DNA from: Paulinella micropora
Taxonomy: Eukaryota; Cercozoa; Imbricatea; Euglyphida
Length of the DNA stretch: 34,474 nt
Assembly: GCA_009731375.1 (NCBI GenBank)
Contig: BJOX01000102.1
Span: 881,196 to 915,669, forward strand
Direction of reading: 5' to 3'
Shown: in pieces, positions 1 to 10,476 of the stretch
How positions within the stretch are numbered: the first letter of the stretch is position 1
Layout of the letters: every line of letters begins with the position of its first letter
Made by a program: the position numbers and the translations under genes
The notes under the pieces: generated by a model
Seen by the model: the letters and a program-made list of their open reading frames with translations, nothing else
Databases searched by the model: none
Told to the model about the DNA's origin: nothing

Positions 1-2706
1 CCGTTCGTAGTCGACACGGATGCATCTAAGTTTGCGATTGGCGCAGTGCTGCAACAAGAAGATGAGGAGAAAAAGTTGCGCCCGATCATGTTTATTATTA
101 GAAAGCTGTGTGCGGCGGAGCGAAATTACTGCACGCGACAGAGGGAGGCGTTGGCAGTAGTATGGGCTCTCAAGAGGCTCAGAGAATACTTGTGGGGAGG
201 ACCTCTATTCACGGTTAGGACCGATCATCACAACCTTCTTTGGTTGATGAATCATGAACAAACCGGCCGTTTGGCGCGGTGGCAAGCTTTCTTGTCATGT
301 TTCAATTTCACGATGGTCTACTTACCGGGAAAGCGAAACGTAGTCGCTGATAGCCTTTCCAGGCTAGAGTTTCAGTCGGAGGTGTCGGCTCTCGTATCAT
401 CAGTGGAGATGATGGACCTGTCCACGGACAAGGTATACGAGGTGAGCCACATAGAGGCGATGCAGATGGCAAGAGGCGTTCGTTATGACCGCACGGGTCT
501 ACGATATAGTCCTCAAGGCCCGGAGCATGGCATATGCTGTGAGGCGCATGTTCTCGAAGACGCTGAGTGGTCTTATGAGGCATACGAGAACGCGAAGGCG
601 AATATAAAAGAAGAGGAGGAGACGACTGAGGTCTGTACTGAACCTCCACAGGAAAATCGAAGCGAGCTTGATGAAGACCCGGAAAGGGTAGGAGTAAGGT
701 TGGAGGACGGTACTATTCATATCGCCTCGCCTACCGCGTGGAGGCAGCAACAGGCGACGGATCCGGAGTTCAAGGAGCTCATAACGTTATACAAGAACCC
801 TAATGAGCTTAAAAAGACTCCACAGATCAAAGATCAGATGAAGGAGATGGCGTGGAGAGATGGGCTATTGTGGTACAAGGGCCAGCATGGCAAATTTGCA
901 TCACAGCCTGACAAATGGACTCTCTGGGTACCAGAGAAGTTGAGGCGCTTTATATATGTCGCAGCCCATAACTGCCCCTTACTGGCACATCCGGGTCGAC
1001 AAAGAACTCATTGGTTCATAGCGAGGCGATTTTGGTGGAAAGGGATGAAGGAGGAGATAGACAGGGAAGTGGACGCATGCATCCCATGCAAAACCACAAA
1101 GACACCGCTGAAGGCGAACTTTGGCCTGATCGGTACATTCCCGTTACACGCCGGGATGTTTGAATTTTTACACATCGATCATGTGGGACCTTTCCCCGAA
1201 TCGGCAGAAGGGTACAGATACCTTCTTACCGCAATAGATCGAGCCACCAATTATGTCTGGGTTGTTCCTGTTAAGGACGCTACAGGCAAGACAACTGCGG
1301 AGGCTCTGATCGATAGGATCGTCTCGCAGATCGGAGTGCCTAGAAAGATATGTTCTGATCGAGGTTCTGACTTTAATAATGAAGTCATCGACAGACTATC
1401 TAAGTACTACGGGATGAAATGGCAATATGTTACTGCCTATAACCCGAGAGCGAATGGCAAGATCGAGCGGGTACATAGACCTCTCAAAGCCTCGCTTAAG
1501 ATGTACTGTATGAAGAAGGAGAATCAGAGAGCCTGGGTGGAGGCAGCACCTTCATTTGCCTTTGCAATGAACTGTCTACCCTCATCGGCATTAGGAGGAG
1601 CCAGGAGCTCAGTCTCGCCATATCAATTGGTTTACGGCCGAGAGCCTAATATCCCAACCTCACTTCTGCATCCAAAAGACACTTGGGCAGATGAGGATGA
1701 GTTGTTCGGGATGAGACTAAGAGCGAAGATGGAGGCGGAACAAATAGTTGCGGCGCACAGGGAGGCGGAGCGCAGAAAGACTGACGCACAAGGAGTGCGA
1801 CAAGCGCACTTAGATCAAGTCCGTTTCCAGGTTGGGGATATTGTACTCTTGTACCATCCTCAAGTCCCTAAGGGGGTTAGCTCTAAGCTGTTTACCCACT
1901 GGAAAGGACCATACCAGATCATGGAACAGATGGGACCTCTGAATTATAAGATCAGGGGTAGAGGGAAGGTGCAGATTGTGAATGTTCGAAGGCTGATCAA
2001 ATATGACCCCTTCTTACTTGAGGATGAATCCGTTGAGGAGGCGTTGAAACGGATGAAGGAGGACTTCCAAGAGGTACCGCCTATACAGAAGGAGGATACC
2101 TTAGAGGAGGAGAATGCCTATCGGGCACCGGTCACGGAGAAGGAGGAGACCGAGAAGGAGAGTAAGGAAGACTCAAACCGCAAAAGCGCGGCGGGGACTC
2201 AGTCTAAAGCCCCCATAGTCCGCGGCGGTACGAAGGAGAAGTTCACGGAGGCGCAGAGGAGGAGAGCGCAAAACGATCTCATCTTCGACCAACCGAGGAA
2301 GGTGGCAAGGTCGACGCGAGCGACGGATGTCCATGGAGGAGGAGGGGAGAAGGACACTAACCCGAACGCGGGTAATGTGGACATTCGACATGTGCGATGG
2401 AAGGAAGGAGAGGCGATTGCGGCCATCAAGTGGGTCCGAGACGCTTTTTATCTGTTGAGACCGGCAGAATCTCATGTTGCCGATGACACTCTCTCAGATC
2501 TTTATCTCATGCGAGCTGTGGCGGTCCCGCAGACTACACGGGCAGCACGGACATCGAAGAGATCCTTAGCAGCAAAAACGATACAACCGGTACTCCATTT
2601 CTGGAGAAGCATGGACACTGTTGAGGATCCAAAAGCTAGACAATATTTACCGGTGTACAAAGACGCGAAAAATCTCGAGACATGGGATGATACTATTACC
2701 CTTTGA
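1..2706 (+). CDS. Ty3/gypsy retrotransposon pol, 3' part: RNase H and integrase (5' truncated)
   Basis: The frame is open from base 1, so the protease and reverse transcriptase lie outside the window. Numbering codons from base 1, residues 1-115 are a Ty3-type RNase H: TDAS near residue 7, REALA, RTDHHNL and VADSLSR supply the acidic active-site residues. The integrase follows, with an HHCC zinc finger (H323, H330, C360, C363) and a core with D393, D453 and E489, which is the D,D-35-E spacing of active integrases. A GDIVLL module near residue 610 marks the integrase C-terminal domain. About 220 further Lys/Glu-rich residues have no family I recognise, and I see no chromodomain. The catalytic residues are intact, so the copy looks young. 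The stop is TGA at 2704-2706, but the same frame stays open for another 62 codons (see findings). Confidence 0.95.
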   Translation, partial: PFVVDTDASKFAIGAVLQQEDEEKKLRPIMFIIRKLCAAERNYCTRQREALAVVWALKRLREYLWGGPLFTVRTDHHNLLWLMNHEQTGRLARWQAFLSCFNFTMVYLPGKRNVVADSLSRLEFQSEVSALVSSVEMMDLSTDKVYEVSHIEAMQMARGVRYDRTGLRYSPQGPEHGICCEAHVLEDAEWSYEAYENAKANIKEEEETTEVCTEPPQENRSELDEDPERVGVRLEDGTIHIASPTAWRQQQATDPEFKELITLYKNPNELKKTPQIKDQMKEMAWRDGLLWYKGQHGKFASQPDKWTLWVPEKLRRFIYVAAHNCPLLAHPGRQRTHWFIARRFWWKGMKEEIDREVDACIPCKTTKTPLKANFGLIGTFPLHAGMFEFLHIDHVGPFPESAEGYRYLLTAIDRATNYVWVVPVKDATGKTTAEALIDRIVSQIGVPRKICSDRGSDFNNEVIDRLSKYYGMKWQYVTAYNPRANGKIERVHRPLKASLKMYCMKKENQRAWVEAAPSFAFAMNCLPSSALGGARSSVSPYQLVYGREPNIPTSLLHPKDTWADEDELFGMRLRAKMEAEQIVAAHREAERRKTDAQGVRQAHLDQVRFQVGDIVLLYHPQVPKGVSSKLFTHWKGPYQIMEQMGPLNYKIRGRGKVQIVNVRRLIKYDPFLLEDESVEEALKRMKEDFQEVPPIQKEDTLEEENAYRAPVTEKEETEKESKEDSNRKSAAGTQSKAPIVRGGTKEKFTEAQRRRAQNDLIFDQPRKVARSTRATDVHGGGGEKDTNPNAGNVDIRHVRWKEGEAIAAIKWVRDAFYLLRPAESHVADDTLSDLYLMRAVAVPQTTRAARTSKRSLAAKTIQPVLHFWRSMDTVEDPKARQYLPVYKDAKNLETWDDTITL

Positions 2707-2895
2707 GACAAAGACCACACTGCGTGGACTATTCAGTCACTGCCTAGAGGAGTGCTTGACATTCCTTTTGACTTATCTTTGGGCGCCATCCCTAACAAAA
2801 TATGGGACATTCTGGAGGAGTCGAAGTTTGACTTGACTTTTGTTGGCGGCCCGCCACCTGGCAAAGGGGTTCGCGCAAGGCGACGAAGGCAGTAA
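2707..2895 (+). CDS. In-frame continuation of the pol frame beyond a TGA
   Basis: After the TGA at 2704-2706 the same reading frame continues for 62 codons to a TAA at 2893-2895. Its composition is protein-like, with several Trp, Asp and Pro and a basic Arg-rich end. This suggests that the TGA is a recent nonsense change, or that it is read through. The last bases contain GTAAGT (2892-2897), a good splice donor, so a spliced 3' end is also possible. I cannot tell these apart from one copy. Confidence 0.4.
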   Translation, partial: DKDHTAWTIQSLPRGVLDIPFDLSLGAIPNKIWDILEESKFDLTFVGGPPPGKGVRARRRRQ

Positions 2896-3349
2896 GTGAC
2901 ATTTTTTTCTTTTATCACGCGTCGGACATTGAAAGCTGCATGTGGATTAATCTCATAGTGCCCATGTCAGATCATGTCTTATTAAAATGTTTTTATACCA
3001 TTGTTGCAAGTTGGCATTTTTATCGCAACATATGAGTGCGAGGGTCAATCGGCAAATGGATACGACACCGTATAAGGGGATCGCTTGTGAGTTTAGCGAT
3101 GGTGTTCCTGGTACGACCCTGCTTCAAGTATCCAGGGTGATGTTCTCAAAAAATGTTCTCAGTAGTAGTAGACATATTAAATTTTTTTTCTTTAGATATA
3201 CTTAATATCGTCATACCAGCACGGTCCGTCTCTACTTGTGTCGGCATATCGCATGGTCGGGCTCACTCACCCCGGCTTTGGATATAGTTATTAGGTCTGG
3301 CCCCCTAGTACTATATTAAGGTAACCGATTGAATACAAGGGTATGTTAT
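2896..3349. other. Non-coding tail downstream of pol, possible 3' LTR region
   Basis: There is no convincing reading frame here. By position it should hold the polypurine tract and 3' LTR of the Ty3 element. Without a second LTR in the window I cannot mark boundaries. It ends at a 10-N gap. Confidence 0.3.
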
Positions 3350-3383
3350 NNNNNNNNNNCAATTGAATACAAGGGTATGTTAT
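3328..3383. other. 10-N gap flanked by the same 22-bp sequence
   Basis: The 22 bases before the Ns (3328-3349) are repeated exactly after them (3362-3383). This is what an unmerged overlap between two contigs looks like, so the gap may have no real length. Confidence 0.8.
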
Positions 3384-3589
3384 TAAAAGACAATGCATTA
3401 ACTGATCGGAAGTGTTTTTGGAGGAGAAAAATTATAACGCTGCTTTTATTGCAATAGTAATACTATTTGTTCTTGACATACTGCCTCAGAATTAAGTTAC
3501 GGGGGGGACAACAAGTGTGGAAGGAGGAGTTTTTATTTACAAAAACGAGGCTGGAGATTTATAGTTGACTCGTGTCTGGCGTATGCGTT

Positions 3590-3904
3590 TTATATATCCA
3601 CTGCACCGTCTATCCGTGGGTTAATGCACTTAGTTGCGACACCCCGTAGCGTTTGTGCAGAAAAGAAATCAGCAATTATATGACGAAAATATTGCATATT
3701 TCCGTCATAAAAACGGGAAGGGGTACTGTAGGCATCACCCCCCGGATAGCCGGTAAAAAGTACCCTTTTTCTGGTGTCAGGTGCACCTAGTTTTTTCCCA
3801 TTATTTTCAATATCGTTTGGCCGGATTTGACCTAATGCCATTTTAACCTTGGTCTGTTGCCGTTTTCTTTTCGGCTTCACTGAGCTAATATAACGAGACA
3901 TCAT
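3590..3904 (-). CDS. Unrecognised 104-codon ORF
   Basis: It starts at an ATG-ATG at 3904 on the minus strand and runs 104 codons with mixed composition: a basic start (KPKRKRQQ), then Gly, Tyr, Phe and Arg scattered through the rest. I recognise no domain. It is the only ORF in 3384-3974 with a normal amino-acid mix and could be an exon or a relic of a mobile element. It could equally be chance. Confidence 0.2.
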   Translation of the reverse strand: MMSRYISSVKPKRKRQQTKVKMALGQIRPNDIENNGKKLGAPDTRKRVLFTGYPGGDAYSTPSRFYDGNMQYFRHIIADFFSAQTLRGVATKCINPRIDGAVDI

Positions 3905-3974
3905 TCTCTTTTGGGGATTTGTGTCTGGTTGTATTACCGACTTTTTATTGAGCTATCTTCGGGGATTGTAACAA

Positions 3975-4915
3975 AATAAGTGGTAGGGTTTAATTAATTA
4001 AGGTTAGGGGCCCCTAGTGTGAAACTACTGAATTAACTTGAGGTTAGGGGTAGGGTTAAATTAAGTAAGGTTAGGGTTAGTGCCGTTAAATTAAGTAATC
4101 TTAGGGGTAGGGTTAAATGAATTAAGGTTAGGGGCCCCTGGGGTTAGGTTAATCAACGTTAGGGGTCGGGTTAAATTAATTAAGGGTAGGGGTAGGGTTA
4201 AATTAATGAAGGTTAGTAGGGGTAGGGTTAAATTAATTATTATTAGGGGTAGGGTTAAATTAATTAAGGTTAGAGGTAGGGTTAAATTAATTAAGGTTAG
4301 GGGTAGGGTTAAATTAAGTAAGGTTTGGGGTAGGGTTAAATTAATTAAGGTTAGGGTAGGGTTAAAATAATTAAGGTTAGGGTAGGGTTAAATTAATTAA
4401 AGTTAGGGGTAGGGTTAAATTAAGTAAGGTTAGGGGTAGGGTTAAATTAAGTAAGGTAAGGGGTAGGGTTATTTTAATTAAGACCAGGGGCCCCTAGGGT
4501 TAAATTAATTAAGGTTAGGGGCCCCTCGGGTTAAATTAATTCAGGTTAGGGGTAGGGTTAAATTGAGTAAGGTTAGGGGTAGGGTTAAATTAAGTAAGGT
4601 TAGGGGTAGGGTTACATTAAGTAAGGTTAGGGGTAGTGTCAAATTAATTAAGGTTAAGGTTAAATTAATTAACAGCAGGGGTAGTGTTCAATTAATTAAC
4701 ATTAGGGGTAGGGTAAATTAATAAGGTTAGGGGTAGGGTTAAATTAAGAATAGGGGTAGGTCAAATTAATTAAGGTTAGGGGAAGGGTTAAGTTAATTAA
4801 GGTTAGGGGTAGTGTTAAATTAATTAAGGGTAGAGGTAGGGTTTAATTAATTAAGGTTAGGGGTAGGATTAAATTAATTAAGGTTAGGGGTAGGGTTAAA
4901 TTAATTAAGGTTAGT
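3975..4915. repeat. Telomere-like satellite, about 27-bp unit, roughly 30 copies
   Basis: Each unit joins a G-rich part (TTAGGGGTAGGG) to an AT part (TTAAATTAATTAA). Many units differ by indels and single substitutions. The G-rich part contains TTAGGG-type telomere motifs, but the AT spacer is regular, so this is an interstitial satellite and not a chromosome end. Four units replace the second G run with GGGGCCCCT (about 4009, 4131, 4488, 4519), a short palindrome. Confidence 0.9.
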
Positions 4916-5010
4916 AGTAGTAATAGTAGGAGGAGGAGGAGAGAAGGAGGAGTAGTAGTATTATGAGTAGTAATAGTAATAGTAGTAGTAGTAGTAGAAG
5001 TAGAAGTTTT
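4916..5010. repeat. AGT/AGG trinucleotide tract
   Basis: An impure run of AGT, AAT and AGG triplets joins the telomere-like satellite to the TACTT/ATTT island. Confidence 0.8.
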
Positions 5011-5125
5011 TTACTTTACTTTACTTTACTTTACTTTACTTACTTACTTACTCTTACTTACTTACTCAATACTTGCTTACTTTTCTTCTTTCTTGTTTAT
5101 TTATTTATTTATTTATTTATTTATT

Positions 5126-5168
<43 letters not shown>

Positions 5169-6760
5169 TCTATCTATCTATTTATTTATTTATTTATTTT
5201 ATTTATTTTATTTATTTATTTTTTGTTTATTATTTATTATTTACTGATTTATTTGATTTATTTATTTATTTATTTCATTTATTCTGTGTGTTGCTTCGGG
5301 CGTTCTTGCTAGCTGATTTTGCTTTGTTTTGCTTCGCTTCACTTTCCTTTACTTTCCTTTGCTTTGTTTTGCTTTGCTTTACTTTGCTTTAATTTACTTT
5401 ACTTTATTTTACTTTATTTTATTTTAATTTACTTTACTTTACTTACTCGTGTGTGAGGGGTGTGTGTGTGTGTGTGGGGGGGGGGTACTTTACTTTACTT
5501 AAAATTTGACCTTACTTTACTTTATACTCCTACTTACTCTTACTTACTTACTTACTTACTTACTTTACTTTGCTTTACTTTGCTCTTTGCTTTATTGTAT
5601 TTTACTTTACTTTATTTTACTTTACTTTACTTTACTTACTTATTTACTCTTCTTTACTTACTTACTTACTTATACTTACTTATACTTACTTTCCTTATTT
5701 ATTTATTTATTTATTTATTTAATTTATTTCTTCTGTTGCTTTGGGCGTCCTTGCTGGCTGATGTTGCTTTGCTTTGCTTTGCTTTGCTTCACTTTACTTT
5801 GCTTTGCTTTGCTTTGCTTTACGGTACTTTACTTTACTTTGTTTTATTTGACTTTATTTTCTTTACTTTACTTACTTACTCTTACTTACTTACTTACTTA
5901 AACTTACTTACTTTTGAATTGCTTTGCTTTACTTTGCTTTACTTTGATTTACTTTGATTTACTTTGCATTACTTTACTTGACTTTACTTTACTTTACTTT
6001 ACTTTACTTATATAGTTATTTTCACTAACTTAATTGCTTTTACTTACATGCTTACTTACTTTCCTGTATTCTTTCTTATTTATTTATTTATTTATTTATT
6101 TGTTTATTTATTTATTATTTTATTTATTTATTTGTTTGTTTATTTGTTTGTTTGTTTGTTTGTTTGTTTTATTTATTTATTTATTTATTTATTTCAAGTT
6201 AAGTAAAGCAAAACAAAGCAAAGCCAAGCAAAGCCAAGCAAAAGTAAGTAATTAAGTAAGAGTAAGTAAGTCAGTAAAGTAAAGTAAGGTCAAGTAAAGT
6301 AAAGTACCACCCCACCCACCCCTTCCCCCCCCCCCTCACACACTAAGTAAGTAAAGTAAAGTAAAATAAAGTAAAGGAAAGTAAAACAAGGAAAGTAAAA
6401 TAAAGTAAAGCAAAGTAAAGCAAAGCAAAGTAAGGTAAAGTAAAGTAAAGTAAAGTAAAGCAAAGCAAACAAACCAATGCAACATCAGCCAGCAAGGACG
6501 CCCCAAGCAACAGAATAAATAAAATAACAAATAAATAAACATGAAATAAACAAATAAATAAATAAAATAAATAAAATAAATAAAATAAATAAAATAAATA
6601 AAATAAATCAAATAAATAAACAAATAAATAAATAAATAAATAAATAAATAAGAAAGAACTTTACTTGCTTTACTTTGCTTTACTTACTTCCTTTATTTTA
6701 CTTTATTTTATTAAATTACTTTACTTTACTTTTTTTTTTTTTAATACTTTACTTTACTTA
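5011..6760. repeat. Low-complexity island of ACTTT, ACTT, ATTT and GCTTT repeats with inverted second half
   Basis: From 5011 to about 6195 the plus strand is built of ACTTT, ACTT and ATTT units. From about 6196 to 6655 it is the reverse complement of the same units (AAAGT, AAAT), and then it switches back. Two small unique modules are embedded: a GT/G-rich module (5444-5487; inverted at 6303-6345) and one containing GGCGTCCTTGCTGGCTGATG (5735-5770; a diverged copy at 5288-5325; inverted at 6474-6512). All reading frames here are repeat artefacts. Confidence 0.9.
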
Positions 6761-6944
6761 CTTGGGAGAAGGAGGAGTAGGAAAATTACCTTTGCAAAAT
6801 TACCTTTGCTGTGTGCCTCCAACCTCTCCGATAAACTATGGACCAGTGCCTTGAAATTTCCAATATGTCGTGTCCTTTGCCAGTTAATTTTTTCCAAATC
6901 GAGTTTGTGCGACTAGTTTAGTAGTTGAAAAGATGAGCCCTTGA
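6761..6944. other. Unique non-coding spacer
   Basis: Unique sequence between the low-complexity island and the ubiquitin fragment. A 14-bp motif, AAAATTACCTTTGC, is tandemly doubled near 6781. I see no gene. Confidence 0.5.
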
Positions 6945-7125
6945 CGTGGATTCATCGAGAACGTGAAGCAGAAGATCCAAGGCAAGGAGTGCATTCCCCC
7001 TGACCAGCAGCGTCTCATCTTTGCAGGCAAGCAGCTCCGGGACGGTCGTACGCTTGCCGACTACAACATTCAGAAGCTAAGGAGTCTCTACTCTCCACCT
7101 GGTGCTCTGTCTGCACGTGGTAGCG
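6945..7125 (+). pseudogene. Ubiquitin fragment, decayed
   Basis: From 6954 to 7076 the frame reads as ubiquitin residues 23-63, beginning IENVK and including [15 protein letters not shown] and [12 protein letters not shown]. Lys27, 29, 33, 48 and 63 are kept. Changes at residues 28, 32, 35 and 51 hit positions that hardly vary in ubiquitin. The C-terminal part is still visible to about 7125, but only in shifted frames and without the LRGG end. The first 22 residues are missing. A relic of a ubiquitin gene or cDNA is more likely than a working gene. Confidence 0.88.
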
Positions 7126-7315
7126 GACAAGGGACAAGGGACAAGAGACAAGGGACAAGGGACAAGGGACAAGGGACAAGGGACAAGGACAAGGGACAAG
7201 GGACAGGGGACAGGGGACAGGGGACAAGGGACAGGGGACAAGGGACAAGGTGCAAGGGGCAAGGGGCAAGGGACAAGGGACAAGGGACAGGGGACAAGTG
7301 ACAAGGGACAAGGGA
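7126..7315 (+). repeat. GGGACAA minisatellite
   Basis: About 27 copies of a 7-bp unit, GGGACAA, with GGGACAG and short variants. It starts where the ubiquitin similarity ends, so it may have grown from the damaged 3' end. Confidence 0.95.
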
Positions 7316-7332
7316 ACACTACAAGCCCGTTT

Positions 7333-7545
7333 ATTCAAGGTATACCCTGAAACTGTCAAGGTATACCCTGAAAAGCCTCAATGTATTGATTTCTTTACCT
7401 TGAACAGCCTCAAGGTAGTGATTTCTATACCTTAAGCTTGAAATTGATAAAATCATCAAGGTATTGATTTCTGTACCTTGAAACAATGAAAAAAAATTTC
7501 CATGTTTCAAGGTAAAAAATTTATACCTTGAAAGTTTCAATGTTA
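7333..7545. repeat. Palindrome cluster 1 (GGTATACC family)
   Basis: Two exact GGTATACC cores (7339, 7360) are followed by pairs of AAGGTA and TACCTTGA separated by ATTGATTTCT-like loops. Several short hairpins are therefore possible. It lies directly after the GGGACAA array. Confidence 0.85.
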
Positions 7546-7798
7546 CGTTCGGCCCGCAATAAGAAATCAGGAAAATAACGTGCGCTCAATAAGAAATCAG
7601 GAAAAGGAGTCAGGAAGTGTGCCAAAAACAAAATTTAGTATTTTTACCAAATGTGGGCGGTTCAAATAATTAAAAAAACATATGTTTGATTTTTCCCCCG
7701 CCTTTTTAATCTTTTCTACTAAGAGTGCATGTGATTGATCAAAGAGCAGAGTTTACACACATAAGGATTTTTTGAACTTTTTTATCAGTCATACATCT
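7546..7798. other. Unique spacer
   Basis: No gene seen. AATAAGAAATCAGGAAAA-like sequence is doubled around 7558-7604. Confidence 0.4.
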
Positions 7799-7935
7799 CT
7801 CTCTCTCTATCTATCTATCTCTCTCTCTCTTTTCTTTCCTTCTCTCAAGATCTCTCTCTCTCTCTCTCTATCTTTCTCTCTCCCTCCCTCTCGATCTCTC
7901 TCTCTCTCTCTCTCTCTCTGTACATGTCTCTCTCT

Positions 7936-7977
<42 letters not shown>

Positions 7978-8027
7978 ATATCTCTCTCGCTCTCTATCTA
8001 TCTCTCCCTCCCTCTCTCTCTCTCTTA

Positions 8028-8059
<32 letters not shown>

Positions 8060-8074
8060 CTCTCTCTCTCTCTA

Positions 8075-8112
<38 letters not shown>
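7799..8112. repeat. CT microsatellite, impure
   Basis: About 310 bp of CT dinucleotides with scattered A, G and CCC interruptions. Ser/Leu or Arg/Glu frames across it are artefacts. Confidence 0.95.
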
Positions 8113-8116
<4 letters not shown>

Positions 8117-8649
8117 TCACGACAACGTATGCTTGAGTGCCTGTCCAGCGTGCATTTATTAAGTGAGTGCCCTAGTCTTTGTGATGGTTGGTGTACCCAT
8201 TGCAAAACTACGTGCTCGGAACGACTTTGCAGACGTTAGAATGAACATCTTTTGATGTATATTCTTGTACATGTCCCGAGTTCGCTCCGTGACATGGAAG
8301 GCGTATGCACAAAAGTGATTTTGCGATAAACGCATATGAGAGGGTTGGCTTTTTATTTGCTTGCATGTTTTCCTTTTTTACTTACTACATTATGCATCAT
8401 TTATATATATTGTATATATATATGTGTGTGTGTGAGTGTATATGTCTAAACTTTTCTCTGTATCTCTTTGGCTCCGTCTCTCTGTTGTTTTTACCTCTCT
8501 CTCTCTCTCTGCATCTCTCTCCCAGTCTCTCTGTTGCTTTTTCCTCTCTCTCTCTCTCTCTCTATCTCTATCTAATTTCTCTCAATCTCTCTCTCTCTCT
8601 CATTTCTCTCTTTCTTTTCTTTCCTTCTCTCAAAATATGTCGCAATCTC

Positions 8650-8713
<64 letters not shown>

Positions 8714-8723
8714 CTCACTGAAT

Positions 8724-8777
8724 CAAGATATACCTTGCCTTACCAAAGTATACCTTGCCCTACCAAGGTATACCTTG
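8724..8777. repeat. Palindrome cluster 2
   Basis: Three TATACCTTG motifs, one with a full GGTATACC core (8767), directly after a CT array in tandem-repeat copy 1. Confidence 0.85.
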
Positions 8778-9032
8778 AATCACAGTATGAGCCGAAGGCA
8801 ATCTACAAAACATTCTAACAGGGCTTAGCTCAAGATAATTAATACTAACATAATTATGCTCGGCGGAAGATGAACAGGGCATAGCGCAAGATAATTAATA
8901 CTAACATAAGTCCAATTACCCTTTTGAAAAGAAATGTAGCTCAACACCTGTGTTCTCACTTCCGGACTTTATTACAACGCATGAAAAGAACATCGAAAAT
9001 TTCCTCAACATATTGAAAGAAAACACATGTCA

Positions 9033-9090
<58 letters not shown>

Positions 9091-9519
9091 ACAACGTATG
9101 CTTGAGTGCCTGTCCAACGTGGCACTGATTAAGTACGGTCACTAGTCTTTGTGATGGTTGGTGTACCCATTGCAAAACTACGTGCTCGGAACGACTTTGC
9201 AGACGTTGGAATGAACATCTTTTGATGTATACTCTTGTACATGTCCCGAGTTCGCTCCGTGACATGGAAGGCGTATGCACAAAGGTTTGTCCTACGGTTT
9301 TGCGATAAACGCATATGAGAGGGTTGGCTTTTTATTTGCTTGCATGTTTTCCTTTTTTTACTTACTACATTATGCATCATTTATATGTACTATATATATA
9401 TATGTATATATATATTTATGTCTAAACTTTTCTCTGTATCTCTTTCTCTCCGTCTCTCTGTTGCTTTTCTCTCTCTCTCTCTCTCTGCATCTCTCTCTAC
9501 GTCTCTCTGTTTCTTTTTC

Positions 9520-9552
<33 letters not shown>

Positions 9553-9609
9553 ATTTCTCTCTCTCTCTCATTTCTCTCTTTCTTTTCTTTCCTTCTCTCA
9601 AAATATGTC

Positions 9610-9655
<46 letters not shown>

Positions 9656-9665
9656 CCCTCACTGA

Positions 9666-9722
9666 ATCAAGATATACCTTGCCTTACCAAAGTATACCTT
9701 GCCCTACCAAGGTATACCTTGA
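9666..9722. repeat. Palindrome cluster 3
   Basis: Same arrangement as cluster 2, in tandem-repeat copy 2. The exact core is at 9711. Confidence 0.85.
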
Positions 9723-9975
9723 ATCACAGTATGAGCCGAAGGCAATGTACAAAACATTCTAACAGGGCTTAGCTCAAGATAAATAATACTAACATAATTA
9801 TGCTCGGCGGAAGATGAACAGGGCATAGCGCAAGATAATTAATACTAACATAAGTCCAATACCCTTTTGAAAAGAAATGTAGCTCAACACCTGTGTTCTC
9901 ACTTCCGGACTTTATTACAACGCATGAAAAGAACATCGAAAATTTCCTCAACATATTGAAAGAAAACACATGTCA

Positions 9976-10023
<48 letters not shown>

Positions 10024-10343
10024 ACAACGTATGCTTGAGTGCCTGTCCAACGTGGCACTGATTAAGTACGGTCACTAGTCTTTGTGATGGTTGGTGTACC
10101 CATTGCAAAACTACGTGCTCGGAACGACTTTGCAGACGTTGGAATGAACATCTTTTGATGTATATTCTTGTACATGTCCCGAGTTCGCTCCGTGACATGG
10201 AAGGCGTATGCACAAAGGTTTGTCCTACGGTTTTGCGATAAACGCATATGAGAGGGTTGGCTTTTATTTGCTTGCATGTTTTCCTTTTTTTAGTTACTAC
10301 ATTATGCATCATTTATATCTACTCTCAAGATATGTCTCTCTCT

Positions 10344-10412
<69 letters not shown>

Positions 10413-10416
10413 TGCA

Positions 10417-10476
10417 TTAAGGTAAACCTTGCCTTACCAAGGTATACCTTGCCCTACCAAGGTATTTCTTGAATCA
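10417..10476. repeat. Palindrome cluster 4
   Basis: Third, slightly diverged copy of the same cluster, in tandem-repeat copy 3. The exact core is at 10441. Confidence 0.85.

Noticed and set aside
3975-4915. A true chromosome end
   Set aside because: Genes and other repeats continue on both sides, and AT spacers break the telomere motif.
7126-7315. CRISPR-like array in the short repeats
   Set aside because: Units are 7 bp with no spacers, and the sequence is eukaryotic; the 21-bp palindrome array also lacks unique spacers.
7772-10472. Many overlapping Ser/Leu-rich or Arg/Glu-rich reading frames
   Set aside because: They are CT/GA microsatellites read in different frames, with no normal composition outside the repeats.
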